A stretch of 64,000 bases of DNA from Ustilago trichophora (lineage: Eukaryota > Basidiomycota > Ustilaginomycetes > Ustilaginales > Ustilaginaceae), in contig OOIN01000043.1 of assembly GCA_900323505.1 (NCBI GenBank), positions 1,138,501 to 1,202,500 on the forward strand, given 5' to 3'. Shown here piece after piece: positions 18,032 through 29,164 of this stretch. Under the pieces are notes generated by a model. The model was not told where the DNA came from. It saw only the letters and a list, made by a program, of their open reading frames with translations, and searched no databases. How positions within the stretch are numbered: position 1 is the stretch's first letter; the number at the start of each line of letters is the position of its first letter. The translations under genes were made by a program, and so were the position numbers.

Positions 18032-21000
18032 ATGGCCAAGTCAAAGCTGCCTCGCTCCACGCCAGCGGCGCGCGGTGCAGCCGTTGCCCCACCCAAGCTG
18101 GCCAACGCTGCTCAGCACCAACATCCTTCTCAGCCGTCCACACCAGCTCCCATGCAGCACCCCAAGCAACCCGTCGCCGGCGCATCTACGCCGCCACGAT
18201 CAGTCTCCCCCGTCTCCAATCACGACGCAGACACCGCTGCCCTCTCTTCCGCCAAGAAAAAGAAGAAGAAGTCCAAATCCAAGGCAAAGGATTCAGACTT
18301 TATCGACGATCACGAATACGACCTTCAGTCTGCGGCTGCGCTCGGCCAGCGTCCTCGTTCGCCTGCTTCGCTTGCGGCCAGGGCACAGGCACAGGCTCAG
18401 CTCTTGGCAGCAGCAAGCGAACTCTACCGAAGGATCGAGGGCGACGCGCAAGGGATCCCCGATGACGATGCCTATTGGACATCGCTCCCTGCGCATCTGA
18501 GAACCTTTATTCGCAACGCTTTGCCTCTTGGTCAGTTCCCTCCAGCAGCACAAGCTGCCCTGAACGATAATGCAAACGACCCTGCCAATCGTCACGCTTC
18601 GACCCAAGCCATGATCGCCGTCGCTCAACAGTTGGCACAGGCTGCGCATGCATCCCAGCGCCATCTCCAGCAGTATCCGCCCGGCACTCACCCCTACCCG
18701 CCACTGCCCTTCGATGCATCTATCTTTGCCGACTTGGCACTGCATCCTGACCAGGCGTTGCCCTTGCACCCTCACCCAAATGCCGCCAACAGTGCGCACC
18801 TCGGTTCGACCAACGGCTCCTACGCACAGTACGCCTCCAGCCCGAACCCGCCTCCCACGCAGCCACCCGTCGAGCCACTGCCACCTCCCGTTGTCCTCTA
18901 CGACAACTTCGACGACGAGATCGATCGATTCGACGACGATGGAGACGACGGCGCTCAGTACTATGACGACGGAGAGCTTGACGAGGACGACGAGGTTCTC
19001 GATGCCCAAGGCGGCCTTCTTCGTGCTCGCGAGCGTGTCTGGATGCAGGATGGCGCAGATCACGCGCATAGAGCCAACGGTATGGCTGTCCATCCGGATG
19101 AACTGCGCTCTGCGAGCAAGAACAAAAAGAAGAAGAAGAAGAAGAAAGGTGGCGCTGGAGCCGGAAATGGACATGGCGATGACGAAGCACACGAGATTGA
19201 AGTCGAAGTGCCTCCGCCGCCCAAGCCCGTCCCCAACCACCCGCCTCCCTCGACCAACGTCTCTTCGGTCGCTCGTAACTCGAATCCACCACCTCCCAGT
19301 TCGCGAGCCGCTGGCAAACAGCCAATGACCTTCAACTCAACCGGCAAGACGCCAGCAAGACCCGCCAACGGCGTTCCACCTTCGTCCAACTCGGGCAAGC
19401 GCTCGGTCTCGTCCTCGACCCACGGACAGCAACCCGCAGCTAATCCACCGACCAACAACGCAAAGATCTGGTCGACCAGCTCGGCAGAGGAGCGCGAACG
19501 CATCAAGGAATTCTGGCTCGGTCTCTCAATGAAGGATAGGCAGAAGCTCGTCCAAGTCGAGAAGGAGACGGTCCTCAAGAAGATGAAGGAGCAGCAAAAG
19601 TTCCTCTGCAGCTGTGCTGTCTGTGGCCGCAAGCGTTCCGCTATCGAGGAGGAACTGGAAGTGCTCTACGATGCCTACTACGACGAGCTCGAAGAGTATG
19701 CCAACCATCAACAGCGATGGGCAAGCAGCGGCGGCACGATCCCTCCTCCACCCGGCCCTGGACCGTTCCCCGGCAGCGTTGCACTTGACGCCTCTGGCGC
19801 TGTCATTGGCGGCGACCCTCTCTCGCGCGCAAGGGCGGCTCACGGTGGTCGCGACGCAAGACACACGCATCCCCATCCGCACGGTCGTAAAGCTCCTCTG
19901 CACCCCGAATCGTCGGACGGCTACGACGACGATGAACTCGACGACGATGCCGAGTACGATGATGAGGACGACGATGCCGAGTATGACGACGAAGAGGAGG
20001 AGGATGACATCGAGCTCGACAAGGAGCGAGCGCGCGATGACTACGCCAAGCGCAACCCCGTCCCATCCACTCGACGACGTGGCACCAACGATGCCAACGA
20101 CCTCTTTGGCCTCGGCAGCAGCCTCACTGTCAAAGGCGGCATTCTCACCGTCGCTGACGACATGCTGAAGAACGACGGTCGCAAGTTTCTCGAAATGATG
20201 GAGCAGCTCGCCGAGCGAAGGATGCACCGTGAGGAGCTCACCAATGCCGAGCTCGCCGCCAGCGACGATGAAGACGATGCCGATGGGGCCGATGACGTCG
20301 ATGACGAGGACATCGACGAGGAGGACGAAGAAGAGGAAGACGACATTCTCACCGAAGAGCAGCGCATGGAGGAAGGACGCAAGATGTTCCAAATCTTTGC
20401 TGCTCGCATGTTTGAGCAGCGCGTGCTCGCAGCGTACCGAGAGCGTGTTGCCCAGGAGCGTCAGTTGCAGCTGCTCCGAGAACTCGAGGAGGAGGACACC
20501 AACGAGAAAGCTCGCGAAGCTCGCCGCGTCAAGGAGTCGCAGAAGAAGAAGGACAAGAAGAAGGCACAGCGTGAAGCTAAGGAGGCCGAAAAGATGCGCA
20601 AGGACCAGGAGCGCGCCGCTGCCGAGGCCGAAGTGCGCGCACAGCAGCAAGCGCTCCGCGATGCCGAGCTCAAGAAGCAGGAGGAAATCCGTCTCAAGAG
20701 GGAGGCCGAGCGTAAGGCACGCGAGGATGAGAAGGCCAAGAAGGAAGAAGAACGCCGACGCCGCCAAGCCGAAGAGCGCGAACGCCAGATGGAGGTGGAA
20801 CGCAAGCGCCGCGAAAAGGAGGAGAAGGCTCGTCTCGAGCGCGAGGCTCAGGAGAAGGCCAAGCGCGACCGCGAAGAGGCTCAGCGCAAGGCGAAAGAGG
20901 ACCAGCAACGTCTGCAGCGCGAGAAGGCCGAGAAGGAGCTGAAGGCAAAAGAAGAGCAGGAACGCAAGGTCGAGGCTGCCAAGAAGGAGAAGGAGGCTCG

Positions 21001-23074
21001 CGCTCAGGCGCAGCGCGAATCGAAGCAAGCGGCAGCCGCTGCCTCGCAGACTCGTGGAACATCCTCTGCCCAGGCCGTCCCCAGCTCGCCTTCGACTGCG
21101 CCCAAGGCCGGCTCCAACAAGGCTGCCAATGCCTCTGCTCCTGGTACGCCCGCCCGTGGCCCCAAGAACGGATCGATTCCTGGCTCGCCAGCCGTTGCAC
21201 AAGGTCAAGCACAGGCCCGAGGTGCCAACAATCAGCGCGCCTCCAAGTCTGCTCAACCTGTGGCAAATGCAGCTCCTGGCACAGCTCCTGTTGCTTCCGC
21301 TTCGCCTGCTCCTGCCGCGTCCTCGACCAACGCAGCTGCTGCATCGACTTTGCCAGCTCCACCTCAGGGTCTGCCTCCTCGTCCTTCGACTGCCGTCTTG
21401 ACGCCTGCCGGGTCTTCGTCGCAGAGCTCCTCGGTCTCAGTGGCCGCCAACGCTGGTCTGCCGCGCCCTCCCGTCAACGCTGGCTCCGGTTCAAGCACAA
21501 CGCCATCTCTTGGCTTCGGCTCGATTGCTCCCAACGCAACGGCTACTGTAGCGGCTCCTTCATCCAAGGCACCTGGCTCCAACATCTCGCCCAAGCCCGC
21601 TCAACCTTTCGTACAGTCACAGGACAAGCAACCTTCGCAACCTGGCTATGGTTCGCCCCAGCCTCCCATCGGAGCCAGCTACGGACAGCAGCCAGGTCTC
21701 GAGGGTCTCCGTTCGCCGACGCTTCCCAATGGCCTGCCTTCCAGCGGCGCCTTTGGTAGCAACGGTGGCATGAGCTCGAGTCTACAGTCCCCCAGTCTAG
21801 GCGCACCTGGCATGGGTGGCATGACGAACAACCTCGCTTCGTTGAACCTCAACGCCACTCCCCTCTCGTCCGGTCTCAACATGGGCAACCCCTTGGTTGG
21901 CAGCAAGGCACCTATGCCTGGCATGGAGTCTGGCTCCGCAAGCGGTCACGGTCTTCCTCACGGCGGTTTGGGCGGCAATCTGCAGAGCCCCACACAGACA
22001 CCGTTCTCGCCCATTGGCGGAAACAGCTCTGTCGACCCCATGCGCAGCCGCACCGCTTCCTTTGCCGATTCGGACCCCATGTCTGCCTTTGCAGGCATCC
22101 GACCAGGTTCGTCCCTCTCCCAGCGTGTTCCCGCCTACCGCACCGGTGCACCGACACCCATTGGTCCCATCGGTCGGCCCAAGGCGATGGATCCCATCCA
22201 GCAGCACTTGCACGACGACCATACCGGTGCCATTGGCAACGGTCGATCTTCAAGCAGCGCCAGCGGATCTGGTGCTACGAGTCCCCGACTTCCAGAAGGT
22301 ATCCTCGGAAGCTCAGCCCTTGGCGGTGACGACGACATCATCGATCCCAAGCCTCGCAGGGTTAGTCACACAATCCCGATTGGCGGCGGTGCCAGCGGCA
22401 GCAATATGGGCGGTGGAGGATCCTTCTTTGGTGGGATGGGTGGTGCCGGCGCTGTTGGCGGCGGCTTTGGCGTGAGCTCCTCTTCGCCGTGGAGCTCCTT
22501 TTCGGCTAGCAACCAGACGGCGCCTGGTCCTCTGTCTCCAGGATTCAACAATGGTGCTGCAGGACCCGGGTCCATTGGGTCGAACCTTGCATCGGGCAGC
22601 TTTGGTCTGAATCAGAACGCAGGCACACCTGGATTGGGTTCCAACCCACCCGGCCTGTCGAGCGGTCCACCCTCTGATCCTTGGTCTCGCGTGTCTGCTG
22701 GCTGGGACCGAGCACGCTACGCTTTTGAACAGCCTGGCAGCAACAGCGTTGGTGGAGGTTCCAATGGAGCCATTGGCGGTACGCTTCACGGTGTACCTCA
22801 GGCTCATCACGGACACGGACTCGGTGGTCATCCCAACCATTTGCACCATCAGATGGCGCTCAACGGAGGTCAGGGTAACGGCAACGGTAACGGCAACGGT
22901 AACGGCAACGGCGCCGGTGGCATGCTGAGCCCTTTCAACCTTGGCGCACCCGGCAGTGGATCGAGGAACCTCTTTGGTGCGCCTGGAAGCAATGTGCTGC
23001 ATCCAGGAGCTATTGGGTCGGCTCTCTCGCCCACGTCTCCCGGTGCTCGCCACATCAGCGGTAGCCACGAGTGA
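18032..23074 (+). CDS. NST1: Stress response protein NST1
   Basis: A 1680-residue protein of the fungal NST1 family, which in yeast is linked to salt tolerance and to RNA-processing-body components. The N-terminus has poly-Lys and acidic segments (DDEIDRFDDDGDDG). The family core lies at about residues 483-560, with SSAEERERIKEFWLGLSMKD at its start and a CSCAVCGRKR cysteine motif. A second long acidic block follows at about 630-670. A very charged coiled coil of Lys/Glu/Arg/Ala repeats spans about 790-1000, and the C-terminus is Gly/Ser/Pro/Asn-rich with a short Gly-Asn repeat. The length exceeds the yeast protein (1240) because of the disordered C-terminus. The gene converges on SET5, with about 240 bp between them. 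Confidence 0.88.
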   Translation: MAKSKLPRSTPAARGAAVAPPKLANAAQHQHPSQPSTPAPMQHPKQPVAGASTPPRSVSPVSNHDADTAALSSAKKKKKKSKSKAKDSDFIDDHEYDLQSAAALGQRPRSPASLAARAQAQAQLLAAASELYRRIEGDAQGIPDDDAYWTSLPAHLRTFIRNALPLGQFPPAAQAALNDNANDPANRHASTQAMIAVAQQLAQAAHASQRHLQQYPPGTHPYPPLPFDASIFADLALHPDQALPLHPHPNAANSAHLGSTNGSYAQYASSPNPPPTQPPVEPLPPPVVLYDNFDDEIDRFDDDGDDGAQYYDDGELDEDDEVLDAQGGLLRARERVWMQDGADHAHRANGMAVHPDELRSASKNKKKKKKKKGGAGAGNGHGDDEAHEIEVEVPPPPKPVPNHPPPSTNVSSVARNSNPPPPSSRAAGKQPMTFNSTGKTPARPANGVPPSSNSGKRSVSSSTHGQQPAANPPTNNAKIWSTSSAEERERIKEFWLGLSMKDRQKLVQVEKETVLKKMKEQQKFLCSCAVCGRKRSAIEEELEVLYDAYYDELEEYANHQQRWASSGGTIPPPPGPGPFPGSVALDASGAVIGGDPLSRARAAHGGRDARHTHPHPHGRKAPLHPESSDGYDDDELDDDAEYDDEDDDAEYDDEEEEDDIELDKERARDDYAKRNPVPSTRRRGTNDANDLFGLGSSLTVKGGILTVADDMLKNDGRKFLEMMEQLAERRMHREELTNAELAASDDEDDADGADDVDDEDIDEEDEEEEDDILTEEQRMEEGRKMFQIFAARMFEQRVLAAYRERVAQERQLQLLRELEEEDTNEKAREARRVKESQKKKDKKKAQREAKEAEKMRKDQERAAAEAEVRAQQQALRDAELKKQEEIRLKREAERKAREDEKAKKEEERRRRQAEERERQMEVERKRREKEEKARLEREAQEKAKRDREEAQRKAKEDQQRLQREKAEKELKAKEEQERKVEAAKKEKEARAQAQRESKQAAAAASQTRGTSSAQAVPSSPSTAPKAGSNKAANASAPGTPARGPKNGSIPGSPAVAQGQAQARGANNQRASKSAQPVANAAPGTAPVASASPAPAASSTNAAAASTLPAPPQGLPPRPSTAVLTPAGSSSQSSSVSVAANAGLPRPPVNAGSGSSTTPSLGFGSIAPNATATVAAPSSKAPGSNISPKPAQPFVQSQDKQPSQPGYGSPQPPIGASYGQQPGLEGLRSPTLPNGLPSSGAFGSNGGMSSSLQSPSLGAPGMGGMTNNLASLNLNATPLSSGLNMGNPLVGSKAPMPGMESGSASGHGLPHGGLGGNLQSPTQTPFSPIGGNSSVDPMRSRTASFADSDPMSAFAGIRPGSSLSQRVPAYRTGAPTPIGPIGRPKAMDPIQQHLHDDHTGAIGNGRSSSSASGSGATSPRLPEGILGSSALGGDDDIIDPKPRRVSHTIPIGGGASGSNMGGGGSFFGGMGGAGAVGGGFGVSSSSPWSSFSASNQTAPGPLSPGFNNGAAGPGSIGSNLASGSFGLNQNAGTPGLGSNPPGLSSGPPSDPWSRVSAGWDRARYAFEQPGSNSVGGGSNGAIGGTLHGVPQAHHGHGLGGHPNHLHHQMALNGGQGNGNGNGNGNGNGAGGMLSPFNLGAPGSGSRNLFGAPGSNVLHPGAIGSALSPTSPGARHISGSHE
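22871..22912 (+). repeat. GGCAACGGTAAC-type tandem repeat inside NST1
   Basis: Tandem six-base units (GGCAAC/GGTAAC) encode an alternating Gly-Asn stretch near the NST1 C-terminus. Confidence 0.8.
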
Positions 23075-23315
23075 TTTGCCTTTCATCAACAACAACGCTC
23101 TCTGTTTCTCAGTGGTTTTGTAGCATCAGCGGCAGCGTTTTTGTGATTTTGCTTGTTGTCATGATCATCATCCTCTTCATTTCTTTGCATCCGAATCCAG
23201 ACAGAACCGAGTTTTCATCTCTCTCTCCGCGTTTTGTTGAGTGCCAGAGCAAGACGCAGTGTGTGAATGATGTTTGAGTATGAAGACGTAAAAAAGCATG
23301 ATGTGTTTGTGTGGA

Positions 23316-24836
23316 TCAGAAGCCGAGGGAAGCTCGCAACTCTTCCTCCAAGCTTGCGTCCTCTTGTGGGTTTTGCTTGTTAGTCTCGTGTTCTGCTGTC
23401 TCGCCTGTCTTCTTGGCAACGCTATCCAAGAACCCTCTGACGCCATGTTTGGACGAATCATACTCGAGACCCATCTGCTTCAACTCGTCTTTACACTTGT
23501 CACAGATGCAAGGTCCGAAGCAGTAGTCTCGATACAGCAGCAACTGTCTCCTCCCCAACCGTGTGTTTGGATCAATGTAGCTGATGACGAGCTCTTCGTC
23601 TTTTGCGATCGGACGTAAGGCCAAGGCGGCAACGTGCATCGAGGAGAGGATTCCTCGGCTGGGTACGTGGCGGATCTGAACGTTGGGTGAGCACGAGTGA
23701 TTGAGGAAAGAGTGGAGAGAGTAGAGACCGCCGAATTTCTCCATGTTGATATTGGCTCGACCGAGGAGTTTGAGGAATGTAGGATGGGTGAAGAGGTCTT
23801 TGATGTGGTTTTTGCGGGTAGAGTTGATGTTTTCGATGGCGACCTGGGTTGGTGAAGACGAGGTGTCGTGGGCGACAGCAGTGTTGTTGTCCAAGTATGG
23901 GTCGAGGGCGAGGCGGAGCGCGGAGTGGGCTTGGGCGAGGAGAGGTTCAAAGGAGCTCTTTTCGGTCGCCCATCCTGGGTTGCGAGATCGTCGTTCGAGT
24001 TCAGATACCGTCGCAAAGGATGTCAAGCGTGCGAAGACCGTCTCGAAATCTCCATAGATCTGCAAAAGATCTTCCTCCTCAGCTCCCTTTCCCGAGCGCC
24101 ACGGTGTATTGTTATGCGGAGTCAAAGTCGACATGAGTCGCGCCAACGATCTAGCAACGCAGTGCAAACTCTGCCACTTGTGACCCTGCACCAATGCCAT
24201 GAGATCCCTGGCTCCCGGATTCAAGCCTACGCAGAGCAGGTTGTGATGGGTCGCCATGGCACTTCGCCAACAGGCAGAGGTGCAAAAGCGATACTTGCAG
24301 GCTTTGCAGCTCTTGATTGCCAATTGGACGGGTGCCGAGGAGACGGGGAGGAAGCATTGTCCGCAAAGCTCGCCGCGAGTTACTTGGTCGAGAGCTTCGG
24401 GTGGTGGAGTGGGGATGTAGGCTTCTTCTGTGAAGAGGAGCTCTCCTTCGGCAAAGGGGCGGGTGGAGATGAGACCTTTGCCTCGAACAGGGTCAAAGTA
24501 GACACCTTGGATACCGGGAGGGTATGGGATGCTGCTGTCAATGTAGGATTTAGGGACGCCGGCGTCTGTTTTCGACTTTTTCTTCTTCTTTGAGGAGGAC
24601 GAGGTGGTGTTGGTGGGATTGGAGCTCGGAGCACTGGTTCTCGCGGAATTGGGAGCGAGGATAGAGTGCTTGGTAAGAATGCTGGTGAATCGCTTGAGCG
24701 TGATGTCGGACCAGTCGTTTTCGAGTTCTAGGGTGGCTAGGAGACGAGGGAGGTCCGATTCGGTGAGACTGTTGGTGTCGGATTTGAGATGCGACTTGAC
24801 GGCCTCGACAATCTGAGGCTCAGTCGGAGCAGCCAT
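23316..24836 (-). CDS. SET5: SET5-like protein lysine methyltransferase (SET/MYND type)
   Basis: A 506-residue SET-domain methyltransferase. Yeast Set5 methylates histone H4 on Lys5, Lys8 and Lys12 and has 526 residues. After a Lys-rich N-terminal region, the SET domain starts near GKGLISTRPFAEGELLFTEE. It is interrupted by a MYND-like cysteine cluster (CGQCFLPV, CKACKYRFCTSACW, then HHNLLC). It resumes with the cofactor and catalytic motif SFLNHSCSPNVQIRH at about residue 377, and EELVISYIDP. A post-SET cysteine group (CFGPCICDKC) follows. The C-terminus is acidic. All signature residues expected for an active enzyme are visible. It lies head-to-tail upstream of the RRM gene on the same strand. 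Confidence 0.9.
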   Translation of the reverse strand: MAAPTEPQIVEAVKSHLKSDTNSLTESDLPRLLATLELENDWSDITLKRFTSILTKHSILAPNSARTSAPSSNPTNTTSSSSKKKKKSKTDAGVPKSYIDSSIPYPPGIQGVYFDPVRGKGLISTRPFAEGELLFTEEAYIPTPPPEALDQVTRGELCGQCFLPVSSAPVQLAIKSCKACKYRFCTSACWRSAMATHHNLLCVGLNPGARDLMALVQGHKWQSLHCVARSLARLMSTLTPHNNTPWRSGKGAEEEDLLQIYGDFETVFARLTSFATVSELERRSRNPGWATEKSSFEPLLAQAHSALRLALDPYLDNNTAVAHDTSSSPTQVAIENINSTRKNHIKDLFTHPTFLKLLGRANINMEKFGGLYSLHSFLNHSCSPNVQIRHVPSRGILSSMHVAALALRPIAKDEELVISYIDPNTRLGRRQLLLYRDYCFGPCICDKCKDELKQMGLEYDSSKHGVRGFLDSVAKKTGETAEHETNKQNPQEDASLEEELRASLGF

Positions 24837-25542
24837 TTTGGGAATGTGGGAATGTAGCTATCTCTGCTGAATGGTCGGGAGAGCCGCTAGGGAATAGTGT
24901 CAAGGTGGAAAAGATTGGAAAAAGGTGCCGAGAGTGACGATGAAGGCCAAGATGCAAAACTTGGAGCACTTGCATCGGACTCTGCGAAGTGACGCTCTGG
25001 TGTGTCGTGTGATTTTTGGATCTTCCAACTCTTCCAACTTTTCTTTTTTTTTCCTTTTTTTTTTTTTTTTTTTTTTTTTTTTGGTTGGCAGCAGCTTTCC
25101 GGTATCCGACATTCTCACACGCTTAGAGTCAAGGCTTGGCTCACATTCATCCTCGCAGCGCATTCGAACGATCTCTCTTCCACGCTACAAAGGCCGATGC
25201 CGGAACGTCGTCACAGGCTAGTCATGAGATTTCTAACAACGCAGAGGGTACTTTTACACAAAGGAGAGCAGGACAAAAGAGCATTTGGGAACATTTTGGT
25301 ACGGAGACATGTGGCTCAACGTGAGAGAACGCAGGCTTGAAATGAAGGTTCTCTGCGCGTGCTTTTAGCGTACGGATCGAAAGAGCGATGATTGGGGTAG
25401 GCGTGGATGAGACTTGGTGAAAAGTTCAGTCCTGCAAAGTAGTCTGAACATTGTGACAAGGTCGACGTGGACATTGAGAACGAGGAAAAGTAGCGGATCT
25501 TGAGTTGGCCTTTGAACATTGATTGCTGAAGAGGCAGCCCCA
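24837..25542. other. Intergenic region with long T tract
   Basis: This region separates the SET5 promoter from the 3' end of the next minus-strand gene. It contains T-rich tracts at about 25043-25082, the last of about 28 T. No gene is seen. Confidence 0.5.
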
Positions 25543-26373
25543 TTACTCGTTACTAACCCAACCAGATGCAGCGGCGTCAGCCTCTTCGGGCTTCTTCTCC
25601 TCGGTAGCTTCAGCCTTGTCAGCGGCACCGTTGGTAGCCTCGTCCTTGACCTCGTCCTTGGGCTGATCGTCCTCGGCGCCATTGCCGTTAGCAGCGCTGT
25701 CGCCGTTTTCGCGGCGCTCCTCTCGCTCAGCGTCGTCATCTCGACGCGAGTCATTCCTCCTTCGGTCCTCGGGGTAATCGGCGTCGTCATCACGTCGAGG
25801 CTCGGGCGAACGCTCACGGCGCATGGCAGCACGCTTGCGAGCGCGCTCCTCGGCAGCACGATCAGCCTCCTCCTCTTCCTCCTTGGAGAGTCTGGGGCGC
25901 GGGGGAGGAGGAGGAGGAAGGTCGGAGCGACCGCGATCATCGCGCGGGTCACGACCACCGCGACCACCATACGCAGGAGGAGGGGGAGCGCCACGCGAAG
26001 GGCCGTCAAACCTCCAGTTGGCCGAAGGGGCGTTCTTTGCAAACTGAATCGAGATCTCGTGGCGTCCGAATCGCATACCGTGCATATCACGGAAAGCAGC
26101 ATCAGCATCGCGGGGGTCCTCGTACTCGATAAAGGCGTAAGGTGTGGCGGTGGCAGACTTGAGAGCCGGGATGTCGCATCGGATCAAAGGACCCATGCGC
26201 TCAAACTCGTACGCCAGGTCCTTGGCTCGCATGTTGGAAGGGAAGCCAGCGACGAAGAGTGTGGTGGGAGGAGCACGGTCCCTTCCACCGCCTCGTCCAC
26301 CGCGACCTCCACGAGGGCCACGGTCATCGCGCTCGTCGCGGTCGTAGCCTCGGTCGTATCCTCGTCCGGACAT
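25543..26373 (-). CDS. Single-RRM, SR-like RNA-binding protein
   Basis: A 276-residue protein starting with an Arg/Gly/Asp-rich segment (RGG repeats at about 20-32). One RNA recognition motif spans about 36-110, with RNP2-like TLFVAGF and an RNP1-like strand ending YAFIEYED. A proline-rich linker follows, then an Arg/Glu/Asp-rich tail with RERSPEPRRDDD-type dipeptides and an acidic Glu/Ala/Asp C-terminus. This suits a nuclear SR-like splicing or mRNP factor. The start at 26373 gives MSGRGYD. The frame extends 8 codons upstream, but an AG acceptor just before this ATG suggests a leader intron. The last codons contain GTTAG, so an additional 3' exon cannot be fully excluded. Confidence 0.8.
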   Translation of the reverse strand: MSGRGYDRGYDRDERDDRGPRGGRGGRGGGRDRAPPTTLFVAGFPSNMRAKDLAYEFERMGPLIRCDIPALKSATATPYAFIEYEDPRDADAAFRDMHGMRFGRHEISIQFAKNAPSANWRFDGPSRGAPPPPAYGGRGGRDPRDDRGRSDLPPPPPPRPRLSKEEEEEADRAAEERARKRAAMRRERSPEPRRDDDADYPEDRRRNDSRRDDDAEREERRENGDSAANGNGAEDDQPKDEVKDEATNGAADKAEATEEKKPEEADAAASGWVSNE

Positions 26374-27227
26374 GATGTACAGGTGCTGTGTCCACAAAAT
26401 TGGTTGTCAGGTGTGAAGGAGAGTGAGGTGTATCCAAGCTTGAAGCAAATCAGCGATTGTAGCGTCGGCAGATTCAAAGCTAAGATGAAAACTTGGGCGG
26501 CAAGAAGCTTTGTAGAACGTAGTGTGGTGGATGGAGGCAAGAGAGGTAAACTGCACGTAGACTACCTGCAGCTCGACCGAAGCAACTTCTCGCGTCCGCT
26601 CAGAAGAATTCTCCACAGAGCCTTGAAGCGCGGAACTCAGCTGCAGTCTCAATCAATCCTCTTGATGCGGCTGTAAACCATAGATCATAGCAGGCACAAA
26701 TGATACAAAGGACGCTAAGAGAAAATTGAGGAAGAAATTCACGGTGTGGCACGGGCTTTCCTCATCCCATTTTTCTAAAAAGAAGAAGAAAAAAAAGAGG
26801 CCATTTTTTGGGCAGAGAAATGTATCCCATTTAAACGTGTGATCGAGTTCCGCACTGCACTGCAGGGCACAAAGTGCGGAGATGCGGAACTGCCGAACAC
26901 CGATTTGCGATAGACTAACAGTCTAACATGATGAAATCAGGCGCAAAGGATAGGTTTTCCGAAGATCGAGTTTTTTGGCGCAGACTGCTGTCACTCCACC
27001 TCGTCACAGCGAGCAACGTTGCGGCTTGACTTTGGAACACCACACATACTCATCTGACCATCCACTGAACCCGTCCTCGCTCAGTGTACTCTGTCAGCAT
27101 CGGTCAAGCCGACTCACACACATCCGCACGTTCGACGTCACATTCGACTCGATCTTTTGCGCTCTCTTCTCTCCCACCACTCATCACATTCGACTCGGCA
27201 CTCGTTCCGACTCTCACGCAGCCCAAC
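26374..27227. promoter_or_regulatory. Divergent promoter region of two RNA-binding protein genes
   Basis: An 855-bp region separates the start codons of the SR-like gene (-) and the Tra2-like gene (+). It has an A-rich block near 26776-26796 and pyrimidine-rich leader sequence before 27228. No gene is supported. Confidence 0.5.
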
Positions 27228-29164
27228 ATGGCGGACACCGACGGTACGTGTTTCGACATTATCACTCTGACTCGCGCCCTTGTCTCCGCTACTACACCTT
27301 GCTTGCATCCACCTTGATCGCCCCATCTTGCTGCTCTCTACCTGTATCTCAGTCCGCTGCGCCATCATCGCATTGCGCTCTCTCGCCTCTTTGCATCCAT
27401 CTGCGCCACATCAGCTTCACTCTGTCACAACTGGCACTTTGGCCGTGTCGGACCGTTCCGCTCGCATTCTCTGTCGACTCTGAGAGCTTCAGTTCGCGCC
27501 GCACAACGTTCAGCACAACCTTTCGAGGCGGCGTTGCGGGTTTCAACAAGCTCAGTTGCGTTTGCACATTGGCTTGATGTTGCTTCGGCTTCAGCTTGGT
27601 CTGTCATCGATCTATCCGTAATCTCTCTCGAGCATAGTTATGGCCATCATCTCTCAGCCATGTCCCCAAGCTTTGCAGATCGATATCCCAGCTTGTTCGG
27701 CCAGCTCGTCTGTCAGTTGAACTCCATGCTTGGTAGTCTTGCCGGTCTGTTCTGCTGTCTCATCTATTTCCCTGTCTTGTCTCGTTCCTCTCTACTTGAT
27801 ATCTTCCAACATCTGCCGCCGCTGCTACTGTCCACGACGTAGACGACTAACTTGCCATCCGCCCGCTCTCTTTGTTGCCGTCCCGACCCAACAGCTCAGC
27901 AATGGAACGGCGACGCAGCCCGTGACGCCGCTCGCGAGACCGACAACGCCGCTTGGAACGGTGGCCGAAGCCCCTCGCCAAGGGGCGCTGCCACCCCTCC
28001 CCGCCGTGAGCGTGAGCGATCCCGCTCTCCTATGCGCACCGGCGAAGAAGACCGCGGACGGTACGTTCACACTATACTATTGACACGGTGAATCCCAGCC
28101 GCATTGCTGCTGACACTCATGATCAATCCGACATATTCATGCTGACCTCCATTTTTTGTACAGTGCTGACCGCGGTAACGGCAACGGCAACGGCGGTGAT
28201 AATAACCCAGGAAACAACCTCCACGTCTCGGGTCTCAGCAATAAGACCACCGACCGTGACCTCGAGGAGGCTTTTGGCAAATATGGAGCTGTACGTATCC
28301 GAACCGCATTCTTTCGCGTTGCCAGCATAGCACGTCATTCGCTCAGGCGGCCGGCCGGATAACTGACTTCTATTCCTCATTCTGCACCATGCCCATTCCG
28401 TCGCGCTCCAACAGATTCAGAGGGCGCAAGTCATGTACGACCCCCACAGCCGCGAGCCAAGAGGGTTTGCATTTGTCACTTTTGAAAAGGCCGAAGATGC
28501 CGAGGCTGCCATTACTGCCATGAACGGTACCGAATTCCTCGGACGCAAGATCACTGTCGACAAGGCTCGTCGTGGACGCGCACGTACGCCTACCCCAGGC
28601 CGCTACTTTGGCCCTCCCAAGAAGGGTCGCGAGGGCGGACCTCCCGGCCACTACGGCGGAGGGGGAGGATACGGTCGTGGTCCCCCTCGTGGCGGTTACG
28701 GTGATGACCGATACGGCGGCATGCCCCCGCGTGGTGGAGGTTACCCTCCCGCGTATCCGCCTCGCGATCCCTACGACCGTTACGGCCCTCCTCCTGGCGG
28801 TCGACCCTTCTCGCCACCCCCCATGCGTGGCGACCCCTATGCGGACAGATACGGTCGAGGCCCTCCCCCTATGCGTGGAGATTACCCACCCAGAGGGGAC
28901 CGCGATTACCTTCCTCCTCCCCCTCGCGGAGGACCGGGTATGGACTATCCCCCTCGCGACTTCCCTCCTCGTGGGCCACCCGGCGACTATCCCCCACCCA
29001 GGGGCTACCGCGACATGTCTCCACCCCCTCCCCGTGGCGGAAGGTACGATGATCTGCCCCCTCCCCCTCCTCGCGGTGGCGCTGGTGGACCAGGTGGCAG
29101 ATATCCAGACGCACCGCCCCGTCCTCGATACGACGATGCCGGACCTCCCCCTCGTCGCTACTAG
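27228..29164 (+). CDS. Transformer-2-like splicing regulator (RRM), four exons
   Basis: Spliced product of 352 residues. Exons inferred from reading frame and GT-AG borders are 27228-27243, 27895-28060, 28164-28290 and 28415-29164; all phases join cleanly (1059 nt in total). The first exon encodes only MADTD plus one base. Exon 2 is an RS-type segment (RRERERSRSPMRTG). The RRM is split over exons 3 and 4: NNLHVSGLSNKTTDRDLEEA, then QVMYDPHSREPRGFAFVTFE, which is the Tra2-like RNP1. The C-terminus is a long Gly/Pro/Arg/Tyr-rich domain. Tra2 proteins bind exonic enhancers and recruit the spliceosome. The first intron is 651 nt, unusually long for this genome. The gene is divergent from another RRM gene. 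Confidence 0.85.

Noticed and set aside
19526..21256. 576-codon minus-strand frame opposite NST1, Leu-rich
   Set aside because: It is a shadow of the Lys/Glu/Arg coiled-coil codons of NST1 (CTC/CTT on the other strand), with no membrane-protein pattern.
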